DNA of 64,000 bases from Cytophagales bacterium (GCA_013298025.1 JAAFJE010000003.1:1-64000); one strand, 5' to 3'; numbered from the stretch's first letter, positions 45,978-56,081 are shown. Made by a program: numbers and translations. Notes: generated by a model from the sequence alone, not told the origin.

Positions 45978-46535
45978 AAATGAGCAGGATAAAAACAGGT
46001 TTTGTGTTAGAAAATTCTAAAAGACAAAAACACCTTGTTTTTACTTGAAAAATAAAATAAAAATAATGCAATAACGAAACCGACTTATCTTAAATCAATC
46101 CAAACGTCTTAGCATGAGTCTTTTATCAAAGCCACGACTGCCCATGACCTGCACAAGTATATAAGTAACGGTGATAGAATAGGCGAAAAACCAGTAAAAA
46201 TAAGGAATTAGATACAAGAGAAATTTTACTCACTAAATTTTCTCATTTATGGATGATTTCGGGTAAAAAACAAAAATCAGTAATATTTTGCAAAAAACTT
46301 TGCACGAAAACGCAGGCTTTTCATACAAATGTTTTATTTTTGCCTTAGATAATAAAAAGTAAATATTTAAAAAGTTCAATTTTTGAAGCTTCTAAATTAC
46401 CCTCCCTTTTAACATATCGCCCTGATGTAGTTTGCATAATACTTAATCTTAGGCTACAATTGCCCAGATAGCTTATGCGTTGATTGATAAGATACAAAAT
46501 CCGAACATTATTGACTACTATTACTTTGTGTGAAA
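45978..46535. other. Divergent intergenic region between pectinesterase and a PAS kinase
   Basis: 558 bp, AT-rich. GAGAAATTTTA (46218-46228) and TAAATTTTCTC (46234-46244) form a near-perfect hairpin. TATTTTTG at 46335-46342 is a possible plus-strand -7 box but lies 194 bp from the kinase start. No gene was seen. Confidence 0.5.
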
Positions 46536-49500
46536 ATGATACTAACAGAAATTAGCAGTGAAGTAGGACTACTGAACTTCTTTCATCATAATTACTCTCC
46601 GATGTTTATTGTTAGCACGGAGAATCGGCAGTTTCTTGAAGTAAATCAGGCGGCCATCAGTCACTATGGCTATACGAGAGAAGAATTTTTATCTTTGACA
46701 CTTTATCAAATTAAGCCACAGGAAGATATAGATTCACTGAATAGTTTTTTACAGAAAACAGATAAAAACGTTCTTAATAAAAATCAATGGCGACATATCA
46801 AAAAAAATGGCGAAGTGATTTGGGTAACGGTGCAGGCGTATCCGATACTGTTTCAAGGCAAACAAGCCATGATGTCGAGTGTAGTTGATATTTCGGCTGA
46901 TAAAAAACATGTAGAAACGATTCAAAAAATTAGTGATGAACTTAGTAAATACCAAACGGCTATCAATGCCGCCACCATTGTTTCTATAACCGACGACAAA
47001 GGTGTTATGCAGTATGTAAATACCAAATTTGTAGAAATTTCGGGTTTTAAAAGCTATGAATTGATTGGTAAAACACATCGTTTGGTAAGTTCGGGAAAAC
47101 ACAGCAAAGCCTTCTGGTCAGATATGTGGACGCATATCAAAGAAGGTAAATTTTGGCGTGGAGAAATTTGTAATCATACCAAAAATAAAGAGTTTTATTG
47201 GCTCGATGCCTCTATTATTCCTGTGCTTGACGAAAACGGAGCGATAGAAAAAGTCATTGCAATATGCAACGATATTACTTTACAAAAGCAACGTGAATGC
47301 GATATTGTAGGCTTAAATAACGAACTGGCACTGACCAACAAGGCCTTAGAGCAGTCAACGGCACGCCTCGAAGTCATGTCGTTGGTAGCACAATATACCC
47401 AAAACATGGTGATTATTATTGATGCCTGTGGGAAAATTATTTGGGTAAACGATGCCTTTTGTCATAAAACCGAATACAGTTTTGTCGAAGCCTTGGGGCA
47501 ATACCCAAGTGCGTTGTTGCATGGTCCTGAAACTAACCTTGATACCTATTACAAAATCAAAAATGCTGTAGATAAGGGCTATGGATTTTCGTATGAATTG
47601 CTGCACTATACCAAGTCGAAGAAAACCTATTGGGCGTATTTAGATGGACAGTGTATCAAAAATCAAGCAGGGGAGGTTGAAAAGTATGTGATTGTTTTGA
47701 CCGATGTTTCTGAACTAAAAAGGCAAAAAGAGCTTGTCGTGCGGTCGGAGTCTGAGCTCAACGCCCTTATCAGCAATACGGGAGGTATTCACGTGTTGTT
47801 GGATGAAAACCTACAGGTATTGAATTACAATTTGGCGGCGGCGAATGTTTCTAGTCGATTGTTCAAAAAACCTTTGAGTAAAGGCATAAAGGTATTAGAC
47901 AATGTACCTGTTGAGTCGAAGAGTGACTTTTCTTATCTCGCCCAGTTGGCACTTCAAGGAACGGCTACCATCAACCGAGAAGTGCGAGTACCGCATACGA
48001 AGCTTTATTGGCAAGTAAACTATATTCCAACCAAAGACCATACAGGCAAAGTAATTGGCGTTGTTTTTACAGCCCTTGATATTACCGCAAGAAAACAAGA
48101 AGAAGACAATACCATGAGAACCAAAATGCTTTTGAGCCAAGCCGAGATTATGGCAAATATGGGAAGCTGGGAGTTCGACCTTGGTACAGAGGCGTTGATT
48201 TGGTCCGACCAACATTTTAGGATTTGTGGCTTTGAACCTCAGCAATTTAGCCCGACGCTCCAATCATTTCGAGCTATTATAATGCCCGAAGACTTACCTA
48301 TTTTTGAACATTTTTTGGTACAAATCAAAGAAGCTAATACAACGCTTGCCTGCGAAATTCGTCTGCTTACTGGCCCCAATAATATGCGTTATGTGCGTTT
48401 GAAAGGACATACGATTTTCAATAAAAAACAACAACCCAAAAAGATATTAGGATTAATCAAAGATATTACCGAAGATAAGGCGATTATTACAAAAGAAGAG
48501 AAAGAAAGAGCCAAGCATATTGCCTTGATTGAAAATATGCCCGACCCAGTTTTTGCTATTGATATGCAATTGAACTTTTTGTCGTTCAACCAAGCATTCA
48601 AACGATACGCCAAAGCACGGGTAGGATTTGCTCCTACCGAAGGCATGAATGCCGACGATTACTTTCTACAAGGGAAAAAAGCTGGTTTCAAAGAGATTAT
48701 TCAACCTTGCTTGCAAGGACAAAAACGTTCGTTTGAGTTTCACTTGCGTGTGAGTGGGGCTGTTTATTATTTTGTGATTACGGCTAGTCCGATTTACAAC
48801 GATACCAATGAGCAAATAGGTATCATGATTTTATCGACCAATATCACCGAACGAAAGCTCATGGAAATGGCTTTGCTCGAAAGCAACGAGCGTTTTGGGT
48901 ATGTGGTAAAAGCGACCTTCGATGCTATCTGGGATTGGAATGTGGTTGATAATGAAATTTATCTAGGCGAAGGTTTTTCACATTTATTTGGGTATCCTAC
49001 GGGTAAATTCCCTGTAGTAATGGATGAGGTAATGGCAAATATCCATCCCGAAGACCGCCCTGTTGCACAATCGGTTTTGAATAACCTTTTGGCAGGCAAC
49101 CAAGAAACATGGGGCTATAGCTATCGCTTCAGAAAGGCCAATGGCAGATATGCCCACATACAAGATAAGGGTATGATTATCAGAAATGAAGAAGGGCGTG
49201 TGGTGCGATTGATTGGGGCAATACAAGATATTACAAAGGCTAAAATTGAGGAACAACGCCTCAAAATGATGGAATCGGTCGTAACACATACCAACGACGG
49301 AGTGATGATTACGCAACTGTTACCCGACAAATCGGCGCAAATTATCTATGTAAACCAAGCCTTACGTAATATGACGGGCTACCAGAAGGAGGATTTACTT
49401 GGCAAATCACCTTTTATGCTCACCAATCCGGGTCTGAATACCGAACAATTGTATGACATCGACTCGAATTTTAGTCGTAAAGAAGGCTTTCAAACCGAAA

Positions 49501-50342
49501 TTTTACAGTACCGCAAAGATGCCCAGCCGATTTGGGTAAGTTTGGCAGCCGTACCGATGCTAGACGACAAAGGAAATATTACGCACTGGCTTTCTATTCA
49601 ACGCAATATCACCGAAAAGAAAAAAAGAGAGCTAGAAAGAGAACAAATGCTCAAAGAATTGGCCCAAAATAACCAAGAACTCAAGCAATTTAGTTATATC
49701 ACTTCGCATAATTTGCGTGCTCCTTTGACCAACCTCATGGCGATTGTGGATTTACTCGATACCAGTAAAATCAAAGATGTTGAAACATTACAATTGCTAG
49801 AAGGCTTCAAGATTTCGACGGCTCAACTGCACCAAACCCTCAACGATTTGATGAATATTTTGGTGATTAGAGAAAATAGCCATCAACGCCTCGAAAAGGT
49901 GTTTTTGCAAGAAAGCTTCGACACTATTACCCAACGCCTCAAAGATAGCATCAAGATTTGTCAGGCTACCGTTACGCTCGATTGCACGGCGTTCTCCACT
50001 ATCATGGTAAATCCAAGCTATTGGGAAAGTATTCTACAAAACCTTCTTTCTAACGCCATTCGTTATGCACATCCCAACAGAATGCCTGTAGTTCAGGTGA
50101 TTACACAATTCAATCAAGCAGGGCGTAAGCAAATTATTGTCAAAGATAACGGCGTGGGCATGGACTTAAAGTTGGTGCAAGATAAAATCTTTGGATTGTA
50201 CCAACGTTTTCACCGCAATTCGGGAAGCAAAGGTATTGGGCTATATTTTGTTAAATCGCAACTGATGTCGATGGGGGCAAGCATCGAAGTAAGCAGTGAA
50301 GTTGATATGGGCAGCGAATTTACAATTACCTTGGCCGAGTAA
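46536..50342 (+). CDS. PAS-rich sensor histidine kinase (about 8 PAS domains)
   Basis: 1268 residues from the ATG at 46536; a GTG two codons earlier is less likely. About eight PAS domains occupy residues 10-1040, two of them with a LLHGPET or SSGKHSK loop typical of PAS_9. A HisKA-like helix holds His1058 in ITSHNLRAPLTNL. The HATPase domain has LLSNAIRYA, VKDNGVGMD and GIGLYFVKSQL. No membrane segment, receiver or Hpt domain is present, so it must hand the phosphoryl group to a separate regulator. It lies between the pectinesterase operon and the rhamnosidase gene; a role in sensing related signals is only positional inference. Confidence 0.92.
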   Translation: MILTEISSEVGLLNFFHHNYSPMFIVSTENRQFLEVNQAAISHYGYTREEFLSLTLYQIKPQEDIDSLNSFLQKTDKNVLNKNQWRHIKKNGEVIWVTVQAYPILFQGKQAMMSSVVDISADKKHVETIQKISDELSKYQTAINAATIVSITDDKGVMQYVNTKFVEISGFKSYELIGKTHRLVSSGKHSKAFWSDMWTHIKEGKFWRGEICNHTKNKEFYWLDASIIPVLDENGAIEKVIAICNDITLQKQRECDIVGLNNELALTNKALEQSTARLEVMSLVAQYTQNMVIIIDACGKIIWVNDAFCHKTEYSFVEALGQYPSALLHGPETNLDTYYKIKNAVDKGYGFSYELLHYTKSKKTYWAYLDGQCIKNQAGEVEKYVIVLTDVSELKRQKELVVRSESELNALISNTGGIHVLLDENLQVLNYNLAAANVSSRLFKKPLSKGIKVLDNVPVESKSDFSYLAQLALQGTATINREVRVPHTKLYWQVNYIPTKDHTGKVIGVVFTALDITARKQEEDNTMRTKMLLSQAEIMANMGSWEFDLGTEALIWSDQHFRICGFEPQQFSPTLQSFRAIIMPEDLPIFEHFLVQIKEANTTLACEIRLLTGPNNMRYVRLKGHTIFNKKQQPKKILGLIKDITEDKAIITKEEKERAKHIALIENMPDPVFAIDMQLNFLSFNQAFKRYAKARVGFAPTEGMNADDYFLQGKKAGFKEIIQPCLQGQKRSFEFHLRVSGAVYYFVITASPIYNDTNEQIGIMILSTNITERKLMEMALLESNERFGYVVKATFDAIWDWNVVDNEIYLGEGFSHLFGYPTGKFPVVMDEVMANIHPEDRPVAQSVLNNLLAGNQETWGYSYRFRKANGRYAHIQDKGMIIRNEEGRVVRLIGAIQDITKAKIEEQRLKMMESVVTHTNDGVMITQLLPDKSAQIIYVNQALRNMTGYQKEDLLGKSPFMLTNPGLNTEQLYDIDSNFSRKEGFQTEILQYRKDAQPIWVSLAAVPMLDDKGNITHWLSIQRNITEKKKRELEREQMLKELAQNNQELKQFSYITSHNLRAPLTNLMAIVDLLDTSKIKDVETLQLLEGFKISTAQLHQTLNDLMNILVIRENSHQRLEKVFLQESFDTITQRLKDSIKICQATVTLDCTAFSTIMVNPSYWESILQNLLSNAIRYAHPNRMPVVQVITQFNQAGRKQIIVKDNGVGMDLKLVQDKIFGLYQRFHRNSGSKGIGLYFVKSQLMSMGASIEVSSEVDMGSEFTITLAE

Positions 50343-50401
50343 CCTTTATGCCCAAAGTATTTATACGCATTTACCTAATCGTTATATATTTCCTGTAAAA
50401 G

Positions 50402-50432
50402 AAAAATAGCCGAATGAACTTCGGCTATTTTT
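50402..50432 (+). terminator. Terminator of the PAS kinase gene
   Basis: AAAAATAGCCGAA pairs with TTCGGCTATTTTT around a 5-nt loop, 60 bp after the stop codon. Confidence 0.9.
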
Positions 50433-50467
50433 ACTTAAACCCCAATTGTCTATTCTAGTTATGTCGC

Positions 50468-50546
50468 CGCAGTTTACTATCAAGATTATTCAACAAGGCT
50501 CACACTTTGCTTTCACCTCATGACAAGAATTGTTGAATAAACTGCG
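50468..50546. repeat. Interrupted inverted repeat
   Basis: CGCAGTTTA (50468-50476), a 12-nt insert, and TTCAACAA (50489-50496) together mirror the uninterrupted TTGTTGAATAAACTGCG at 50530-50546, with a 33-nt loop. It may be a structured RNA or a remnant of a small mobile element. Confidence 0.45.
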
Positions 50547-50827
50547 TATGTTAAAGAAACACTTTCTCTAAAATTTCCACAAAAAAATAAAAAAGACTTT
50601 ATATAACCATCCTGTACCATATAGCACAGTTGTCGAATTGCAGTCATATCAAGTAAATTAGCCCCTGAACAGTACGCCACAGGACGAGCCTTTTGAGGCT
50701 TTTCTGTAATTATGTAACTTGAAATAATGATACAAAAAATTAAAAAAAGATAGTCTAAAACGTTTACAATCGTATTAAAGATTTTGATTCTTTCGGATAA
50801 ACAGTAGGCTAAAAAACTTTTCAAGGC

Positions 50828-53392
50828 ATGAGATTTTACTCAAAATTTTTTTTATTATTTGTCTGTTTTTTTTCGTTGAACATAAGTGTTTTTGCTCAGA
50901 AACCTGTCTATGATACAACCAAACCTTGGGCTTATTGGTGGTGGATGGGCAGTGCGGTATCGGAAGAAGGCATCAAGAAAAACTTACAAGACTACGCCAA
51001 GGCTGGGCTAGGAGGTTTGCACATCATCCCGATTTATGGCGTAAAAGGAAATGAAGCAAATAACATTCCGTTCTTGAGCGATAAATGGACGCAAATGCTG
51101 GCGTTTACCGTAACCGAAGCCCAAAAATTAGGCTTGGGCATCGACCTTACGATGGGTACAGGCTGGCCTTTTGGAGGCAAACACGTTACGCCCGAAGATG
51201 CCGCCAAAATGTTTGAGGTCAAACAAGAGCAAGGAAAATATGTACTCAACGTTTTGCCAACCAAGCAAAAAGTAAAACGGGCAGCACCCGGTGGCGAAGG
51301 CTGGGTTTTAGACCATTTTAGCCAAGAAGCGTTGTTGCATTATATGCAACCTTTTCAATTGGCTTTCGGACAAAAAAATATCCCTTTTCGTGCCTTGTAC
51401 AACGATTCGTATGAAGTGTATGGGGCTAATTGGACGACTCATTTTTTGGAAGAATTTAAAAAAAGAAGAGGATACGACCTCAGCCCGTACTTAGAAGTAT
51501 TGGTCAAAACACAAACCAACGACTTACTCGAAAAGCGTATTTGGGGCGATTATAATGCCACCATTGCCGATTTGTGCCGAGAGGTTTTTACCGCAACTTG
51601 GGCAAAAGCCACACATGATATGGGTAAAGTTGCCCGCAACGAAGCACATGGCTCGCCGGGCAATATGCTCGACTTATACGCTCTTTCTGATATTCCCGAA
51701 ACAGAGTATTTTGGAACAAAACCTTTCGATATTCCCTATTTTAGAAGAGACCCCGATTTTGAAGAAAGCAGATACGGCACACCCGACCCACTGGTGATTA
51801 AATTTGCCACTTCGGCGGCTAACGTAATGGGTAAAAAATGGGTATCTTCCGAAACTGCTACATGGCTTGCCAACCATTTTAAGGTATCTTTGTCGCAGGT
51901 AAAACCCATTGTAGATGAGTCATTTACGTCTGGCATCAACCATATTTTTTATCATGGTATTCCTTACTCACCTCCCCAAGAAACGTATCCAGGTTGGTTG
52001 TTTTATGCCTCTACCAACTTCAATCAGCAAAGCCATTTTTGGAACGAATTTCCTGCTTTAAATGCCTATATCAAGCGTTGTCAGGGCATTTTACAAGCCA
52101 GTAAGCCTGACAATGATGTGTTGTTGTATTTTCCGATTCACGACATTTGGCACGATGCAGGAGGCAAAGACCACATCCATTTGTTGAGCGTTCATGCCAA
52201 TGCCCAAGAATTGCTGTTTGCAGGTTCGTTTGGGAAAATTGCCCGCACTTTGCAACAAGCAGGTATCGCTGCCGATTATATTTCAGACCTTCAAATTACG
52301 CAGGCAAAAGTAAACAAGCAGGGGCAGCTTGTTACCCAAGGTGGTACAGTCTATAAAAGTTTACTGGTACCATACACTCATTTTTTACCTATAGAAACCT
52401 TAGAAGCTTTAGTAAAACTACAAAAAAAAGGAGCAAAAATAATTTTTGCCGAAAAACTTCCCGAACAAACTGCTGGTTTTGCTCATTGGGAACAGCACGA
52501 AAAACGCAAAGAAATACTTTTGCAACAACAAAAAGCTGTGCCCTTAACAGATTTATTGCATACTTTACAAAAAACAGGCGTGAGAGCCGAAGGCTTACCC
52601 GAACAAGGCATTTCGTTTATTCGTAAGAAAAACGCTCAGGGAACGGTGTATTTTATCAGTAATTTTTCGCAAAAATTTCAAAGAGGCACTTTAGCGTTGC
52701 AAGCCCAAGCCAAGGCTGTTTCGTTGTACGATGCCCTGCACGACGAGCAGCATTTTTTGCCTTTTACCCATAAAAAAGCGGGTCAAACGACTATTTCCCT
52801 GCGGTTGTTGCCCGGCGAAAGTGTATTTGTACAATTGTACGACAAGCCTCAACCAACGAAAGCTACCGAAACATGGCAACTGAGTACCGACGAATATTTG
52901 CCAATAGGCAAAACATGGGAGGTACGTTTTTCGGAAGGACAGCCCTTTCTGCCAAAAGCATACACGACCGATAAATTAGGTTCATGGACAGATGTTGGCG
53001 ATTCTACGAATACCTATTTTACAGGTACGGCCATTTACAAAAGCAGTTTTGCATGGCAAGTCAACAAAGACATTAAGCAAGTATGGTTGAATTTGGGAAA
53101 TGTGCGAGAAACCGCCGAAGTGAGCATCAATGGAACGGCCATTGGTTTAGCTTGGTGTTTGCCCTTCCGATTGTCGGTGCCAGTGTCACTTTTGAAGGCA
53201 GAAAATACCATTGAAATTAAGGTAAAAAACCTATCTGCTAATCGAATGCGGTATATAGACAAGCAATCGAGTGGATGGAAGAAATTTCAAGACATCAATA
53301 TCGTGGATATTCAGTATAAAGCCTTATCGCCAGCCCAATGGAAGCCCGAACCGTCGGGTTTATTAGGGCCGATTTATTTAGAATTGTACTAA
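50828..53392 (+). CDS. Secreted GH106-type alpha-L-rhamnosidase
   Basis: 854 residues with a signal peptide (FFLLFVCFFSLNISVFAQ). The mature N-terminus, RPWAYWWWMGSAVSEEGI-like (KPWAYWWWMG), with AGLGGLHIIPIYGVKG, LGIDLTMGTGWPFGG and ALYNDSYEV, matches GH106. The C-terminal ~130 residues are a galactose-binding-like beta-sandwich (VWLNLGNVRETAEVSINGTA). GH106 enzymes release L-rhamnose from rhamnogalacturonan and related glycans using two Glu residues. The protein is shorter than many GH106 members, which often exceed 1000 residues. Released rhamnose could feed the aldolase/dehydrogenase at 242-2386. Confidence 0.83.
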   Translation: MRFYSKFFLLFVCFFSLNISVFAQKPVYDTTKPWAYWWWMGSAVSEEGIKKNLQDYAKAGLGGLHIIPIYGVKGNEANNIPFLSDKWTQMLAFTVTEAQKLGLGIDLTMGTGWPFGGKHVTPEDAAKMFEVKQEQGKYVLNVLPTKQKVKRAAPGGEGWVLDHFSQEALLHYMQPFQLAFGQKNIPFRALYNDSYEVYGANWTTHFLEEFKKRRGYDLSPYLEVLVKTQTNDLLEKRIWGDYNATIADLCREVFTATWAKATHDMGKVARNEAHGSPGNMLDLYALSDIPETEYFGTKPFDIPYFRRDPDFEESRYGTPDPLVIKFATSAANVMGKKWVSSETATWLANHFKVSLSQVKPIVDESFTSGINHIFYHGIPYSPPQETYPGWLFYASTNFNQQSHFWNEFPALNAYIKRCQGILQASKPDNDVLLYFPIHDIWHDAGGKDHIHLLSVHANAQELLFAGSFGKIARTLQQAGIAADYISDLQITQAKVNKQGQLVTQGGTVYKSLLVPYTHFLPIETLEALVKLQKKGAKIIFAEKLPEQTAGFAHWEQHEKRKEILLQQQKAVPLTDLLHTLQKTGVRAEGLPEQGISFIRKKNAQGTVYFISNFSQKFQRGTLALQAQAKAVSLYDALHDEQHFLPFTHKKAGQTTISLRLLPGESVFVQLYDKPQPTKATETWQLSTDEYLPIGKTWEVRFSEGQPFLPKAYTTDKLGSWTDVGDSTNTYFTGTAIYKSSFAWQVNKDIKQVWLNLGNVRETAEVSINGTAIGLAWCLPFRLSVPVSLLKAENTIEIKVKNLSANRMRYIDKQSSGWKKFQDINIVDIQYKALSPAQWKPEPSGLLGPIYLELY

Positions 53393-53471
53393 CTCTGTTG
53401 TAATAATTGAGTGAATTAGTGAGTTGTGAGTTAGTGATTTATGAATTAAGTTTCTTACAATCAAGGGTTTA

Positions 53472-53503
53472 TGAGTGATTGATTTTGTAAATTCAATCAC
53501 TCA
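53472..53503. terminator. Convergent hairpin inside a TGAG/CTCA-rich repeat tract
   Basis: TGAGTGATTGA (53472-53482) pairs with TCAATCACTCA (53493-53503). It is embedded in 53407-53530, a tract of TGAGTTAGTG-like and CACTCACTCACTC-like repeats between convergent genes; TTGTGAGTTAGTG also occurs in the hairpin at 30694. Confidence 0.6.
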
Positions 53504-53527
53504 CTCACTCAATCGCTAACTCACTAA

Positions 53528-54622
53528 CTATAAAATCATCAACATACGCCAAAGGGCTGTCAAGAAAACCCCCACAATCGCAAAAGGCGTGAGTACTTTC
53601 CATGTTAGGTACATCAGTTGGTCAACACGCAGGCGTGGATAAGTCCAACGAACCCACATTTGCACAAAAATCAAGGAATATGCTTTACTGAGCATCCAGA
53701 AAAAGCCCCATAAAGCCCCAGCCCAAGTACCCGGCTCGCCCGAAGTCCATGAGGCAAGTTTAATGAAGCCGATAGAAGGAAAAGGCGTATTCCAGCCACC
53801 CAAGAAAAGAATGGTTGCCAGCAAGCTCACCAAGAGCATCATGCCGTATTCCGACAAAAAGATTAAAGCCCAACGCAACCCCGAATATTCGGTATGAAAA
53901 CCACCCACCAATTCAGATTCGGCTTCGGGTAAATCGAAAGGAGCACGGTTGCTTTCTGCCAAAGAAGCGATAAAGAAAATGACAAAAATAGCTCCGAAGA
54001 AAGGGATTCTAAAGATATTCCATGTAAGAAAACCGCCCACCTCAGACACATCAATGCCTAGAAATTTTAAGCCAAAAAGATAATTGCTCGTGGTGCTATA
54101 AATGCCTTGTTGTAAGCTAATTTCTTGTAAACTAAGTGTTTGAGAAACCATGATTACACAAGCAATCGAAAGCCCCAAGGGAATTTCATACGAAATAATT
54201 TGAGCAACCGAACGCATCGCTCCTAAAAGCGAATACTTGTTGTTGGAAGCCCAACCGGCCATCAAAATGCCGATAATATCAATAGATACAATAGCGAGCA
54301 AATAAAACACCCCAACTGTAGCTTGTGAGCCTTGGAGGTATTCGCCTGGCCCTAGTGGAATCACGGCAAAACCCGCAAAAATAGCACAAAAAATGATACA
54401 AGGAGCAGCCAAAAACAGCCATTTGTCACTGAGTTTAGGCACAATGTCTTCTTTGAGCATCAATTTGATAAGGTCGGCAAAAAGCTGTAAAAGCCCATAT
54501 TTACCTACTACCATTGGACCTAGTCGGTCTTGCATAAATGCCGATATTTTACGTTCTGTATAAACACCAATAACGACATTAGCCAATACCAATGCCAAAC
54601 AAATCAACAGGGCAATAATCAT
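53528..54622 (-). CDS. nuoH: NADH-quinone oxidoreductase subunit H
   Basis: 364 residues, polytopic with about eight TM segments. MQDRLGPMVVGKYGLLQLFA near 30-49 and FPDLPEAESELVGGFHTEYSG-like APFDLPEAESELVGGFHTEY near 228-247 are the two NuoH signatures, and VRWTYPRLRVDQLM near the C-terminus is typical. It is the membrane subunit at the quinone site of complex I. No other nuo gene is adjacent, unusual for a gene generally found within a nuo operon. Confidence 0.95.
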   Translation of the reverse strand: MIIALLICLALVLANVVIGVYTERKISAFMQDRLGPMVVGKYGLLQLFADLIKLMLKEDIVPKLSDKWLFLAAPCIIFCAIFAGFAVIPLGPGEYLQGSQATVGVFYLLAIVSIDIIGILMAGWASNNKYSLLGAMRSVAQIISYEIPLGLSIACVIMVSQTLSLQEISLQQGIYSTTSNYLFGLKFLGIDVSEVGGFLTWNIFRIPFFGAIFVIFFIASLAESNRAPFDLPEAESELVGGFHTEYSGLRWALIFLSEYGMMLLVSLLATILFLGGWNTPFPSIGFIKLASWTSGEPGTWAGALWGFFWMLSKAYSLIFVQMWVRWTYPRLRVDQLMYLTWKVLTPFAIVGVFLTALWRMLMIL

Positions 54623-54657
54623 GATAAGTTACTTGTATGTATGAGATTGCTTGAAGA

Positions 54658-54679
54658 GCCGCTTACGGCCGTAAGCGGC
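54658..54679. terminator. Perfect GC-rich palindrome between the PLP-enzyme gene and nuoH
   Basis: A 22-bp perfect palindrome (arms GCCGCTTAC and GTAAGCGGC around GGCC), only 6 bp beyond the upstream gene's stop codon. It has no obvious T tract and could instead be a protein-binding site. Confidence 0.6.
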
Positions 54680-54685
54680 CTAAAA

Positions 54686-55891
54686 TTAAGCTTCTTGTGG
54701 AGCTATCTCTGCGGCAGCTACCACTTCGGCAGCTTTGGCGAGTGCCTGTTCGAAATCGGCAATAAGGTCATCAACGGCTTCGAGACCTACGGCAATGCGT
54801 ACCAATCCTTCGGTAATACCAACCTCAGCTTTTTGTTCTACACTCAACTTTGAATGCGTCGTAGAAGCTGGGTGTGTAATAATAGTACGGGTATCGCCAA
54901 GGTTGGGCGAAATAGAGGCGATAGTCAAATGTTTCGACATTTCGTTGACTGCCGCAAAGCCCCCTTTTACATCCATGGTCATAATCGCTCCACCCATTTT
55001 CATTTGTTTTTTCGCCAAATCGTATTGCGGATGAGAGCTAAGGAATGGATATTTTACAAAATTGAGGGCTGGATTTTTCTCTAAAGCGGTGGCTAATTTC
55101 AAGGCATTTTCGGCGTGTTTTTCAACCCTTAAATGAATTAACTCTAAACTTTTTGATAAAATCCACGCATTAAAGGGCGACATAGAAGGCCCCGTATGAC
55201 GAGCAAAGAAACGAATTTCTTTGATTAAATCGGCTCTACCACACACCACACCACCAAGCACACGACCTTGTCCGTCGATATATTTGGTAGCCGAATGTAT
55301 CACCAAATCTGCTCCCCAGTCGGCTGGCGTTTGAATCACGGGCGTAGCAAAGCAGTTGTCCACGGCCAAAATAAGGTTATGTTTGGCTTTGAGTTGGGCT
55401 ATGGCTTCTAAGTCAATTAAATCAAGGCCTGGATTTGACGGACTTTCGCAGAACAAAAACTTGGTGTTTGGCTGAATGGCTCTTTCCCATTCTTCTATTT
55501 TATGTCCATCGACAAACGTACAAGTAATGCCCCATTGCGTTGTGATTTTACTCAAAATTTGAATAGCCGAGCCAAACAAGGCTTTAGAAGCTACTACGTG
55601 GTCGCCTTGTTTGAGTAAGGCTGCCATCGCAGCAAAATTGGCGGCCATACCCGAAGCAAAGGCAAGTCCATCTTCGGTATTTTCGAGCATACACATTTTT
55701 TCTACAAACTCATCCACGTTGGGATTCATGTAGCGCGAATAAATATTTCCTTCGATTTCGTCGGCAAAAATGGCTCTACCTTGTTCTACATCTTCAAATG
55801 TAAAACTTGAGGTAAGGTATAAGGGAACAGAGTGCTCACGGTTGTGTGAACGTTCTGCTTGGATTCTGATGGCTTTTGTCTGTTTTTTCAT
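54686..55891 (-). CDS. metZ: Trans-sulfuration family PLP enzyme, probably O-succinyl/acetylhomoserine sulfhydrylase
   Basis: 401 residues, Cys/Met metabolism PLP fold. Lys203 in IHSATKYIDGQGRVLGG is the PLP lysine, and the DGQGRVLGG segment is characteristic of O-succinylhomoserine sulfhydrylase (MetZ). SRYMNPNVD and AVDNCFATPVIQ are further cofactor-site motifs. It would make homocysteine from an activated homoserine and sulfide. The C-terminal tail is Ala-rich. Cystathionine gamma-synthase or methionine gamma-lyase are alternatives. Confidence 0.85.
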   Translation of the reverse strand: MKKQTKAIRIQAERSHNREHSVPLYLTSSFTFEDVEQGRAIFADEIEGNIYSRYMNPNVDEFVEKMCMLENTEDGLAFASGMAANFAAMAALLKQGDHVVASKALFGSAIQILSKITTQWGITCTFVDGHKIEEWERAIQPNTKFLFCESPSNPGLDLIDLEAIAQLKAKHNLILAVDNCFATPVIQTPADWGADLVIHSATKYIDGQGRVLGGVVCGRADLIKEIRFFARHTGPSMSPFNAWILSKSLELIHLRVEKHAENALKLATALEKNPALNFVKYPFLSSHPQYDLAKKQMKMGGAIMTMDVKGGFAAVNEMSKHLTIASISPNLGDTRTIITHPASTTHSKLSVEQKAEVGITEGLVRIAVGLEAVDDLIADFEQALAKAAEVVAAAEIAPQEA

Positions 55892-56081
55892 CGTACTCTT
55901 TTTATCGTGTGGATTCTGTCCTTGGTTCTGAAGCTTTGTGAAATAAAGCCCCTAAATTACATTCATTTCTTTGATTCAACGGCAAATTTCTGCCCTTTTT
56001 CATAAATAAACTATTTTTTTGTAGAAAGATTCACCCCTACTATGTATTTTAGAAGCCTGTATCCATTTTTCTCAACTAAAC

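Larger units (their letters stand above)
50343..50827. other. Long gap upstream of the rhamnosidase gene
   Basis: 485 bp with the kinase terminator and an interrupted inverted repeat at 50468-50546. No exact TAnnTTTG box was found. The only long frame (minus strand) would need a TTG start and resembles nothing known. Confidence 0.5.

Noticed and set aside
50513-50824. 103-codon minus-strand frame in the gap before the rhamnosidase gene
   Set aside because: It needs a TTG start, has no recognisable domain, spans an inverted repeat and reads like translated AT-rich non-coding DNA.
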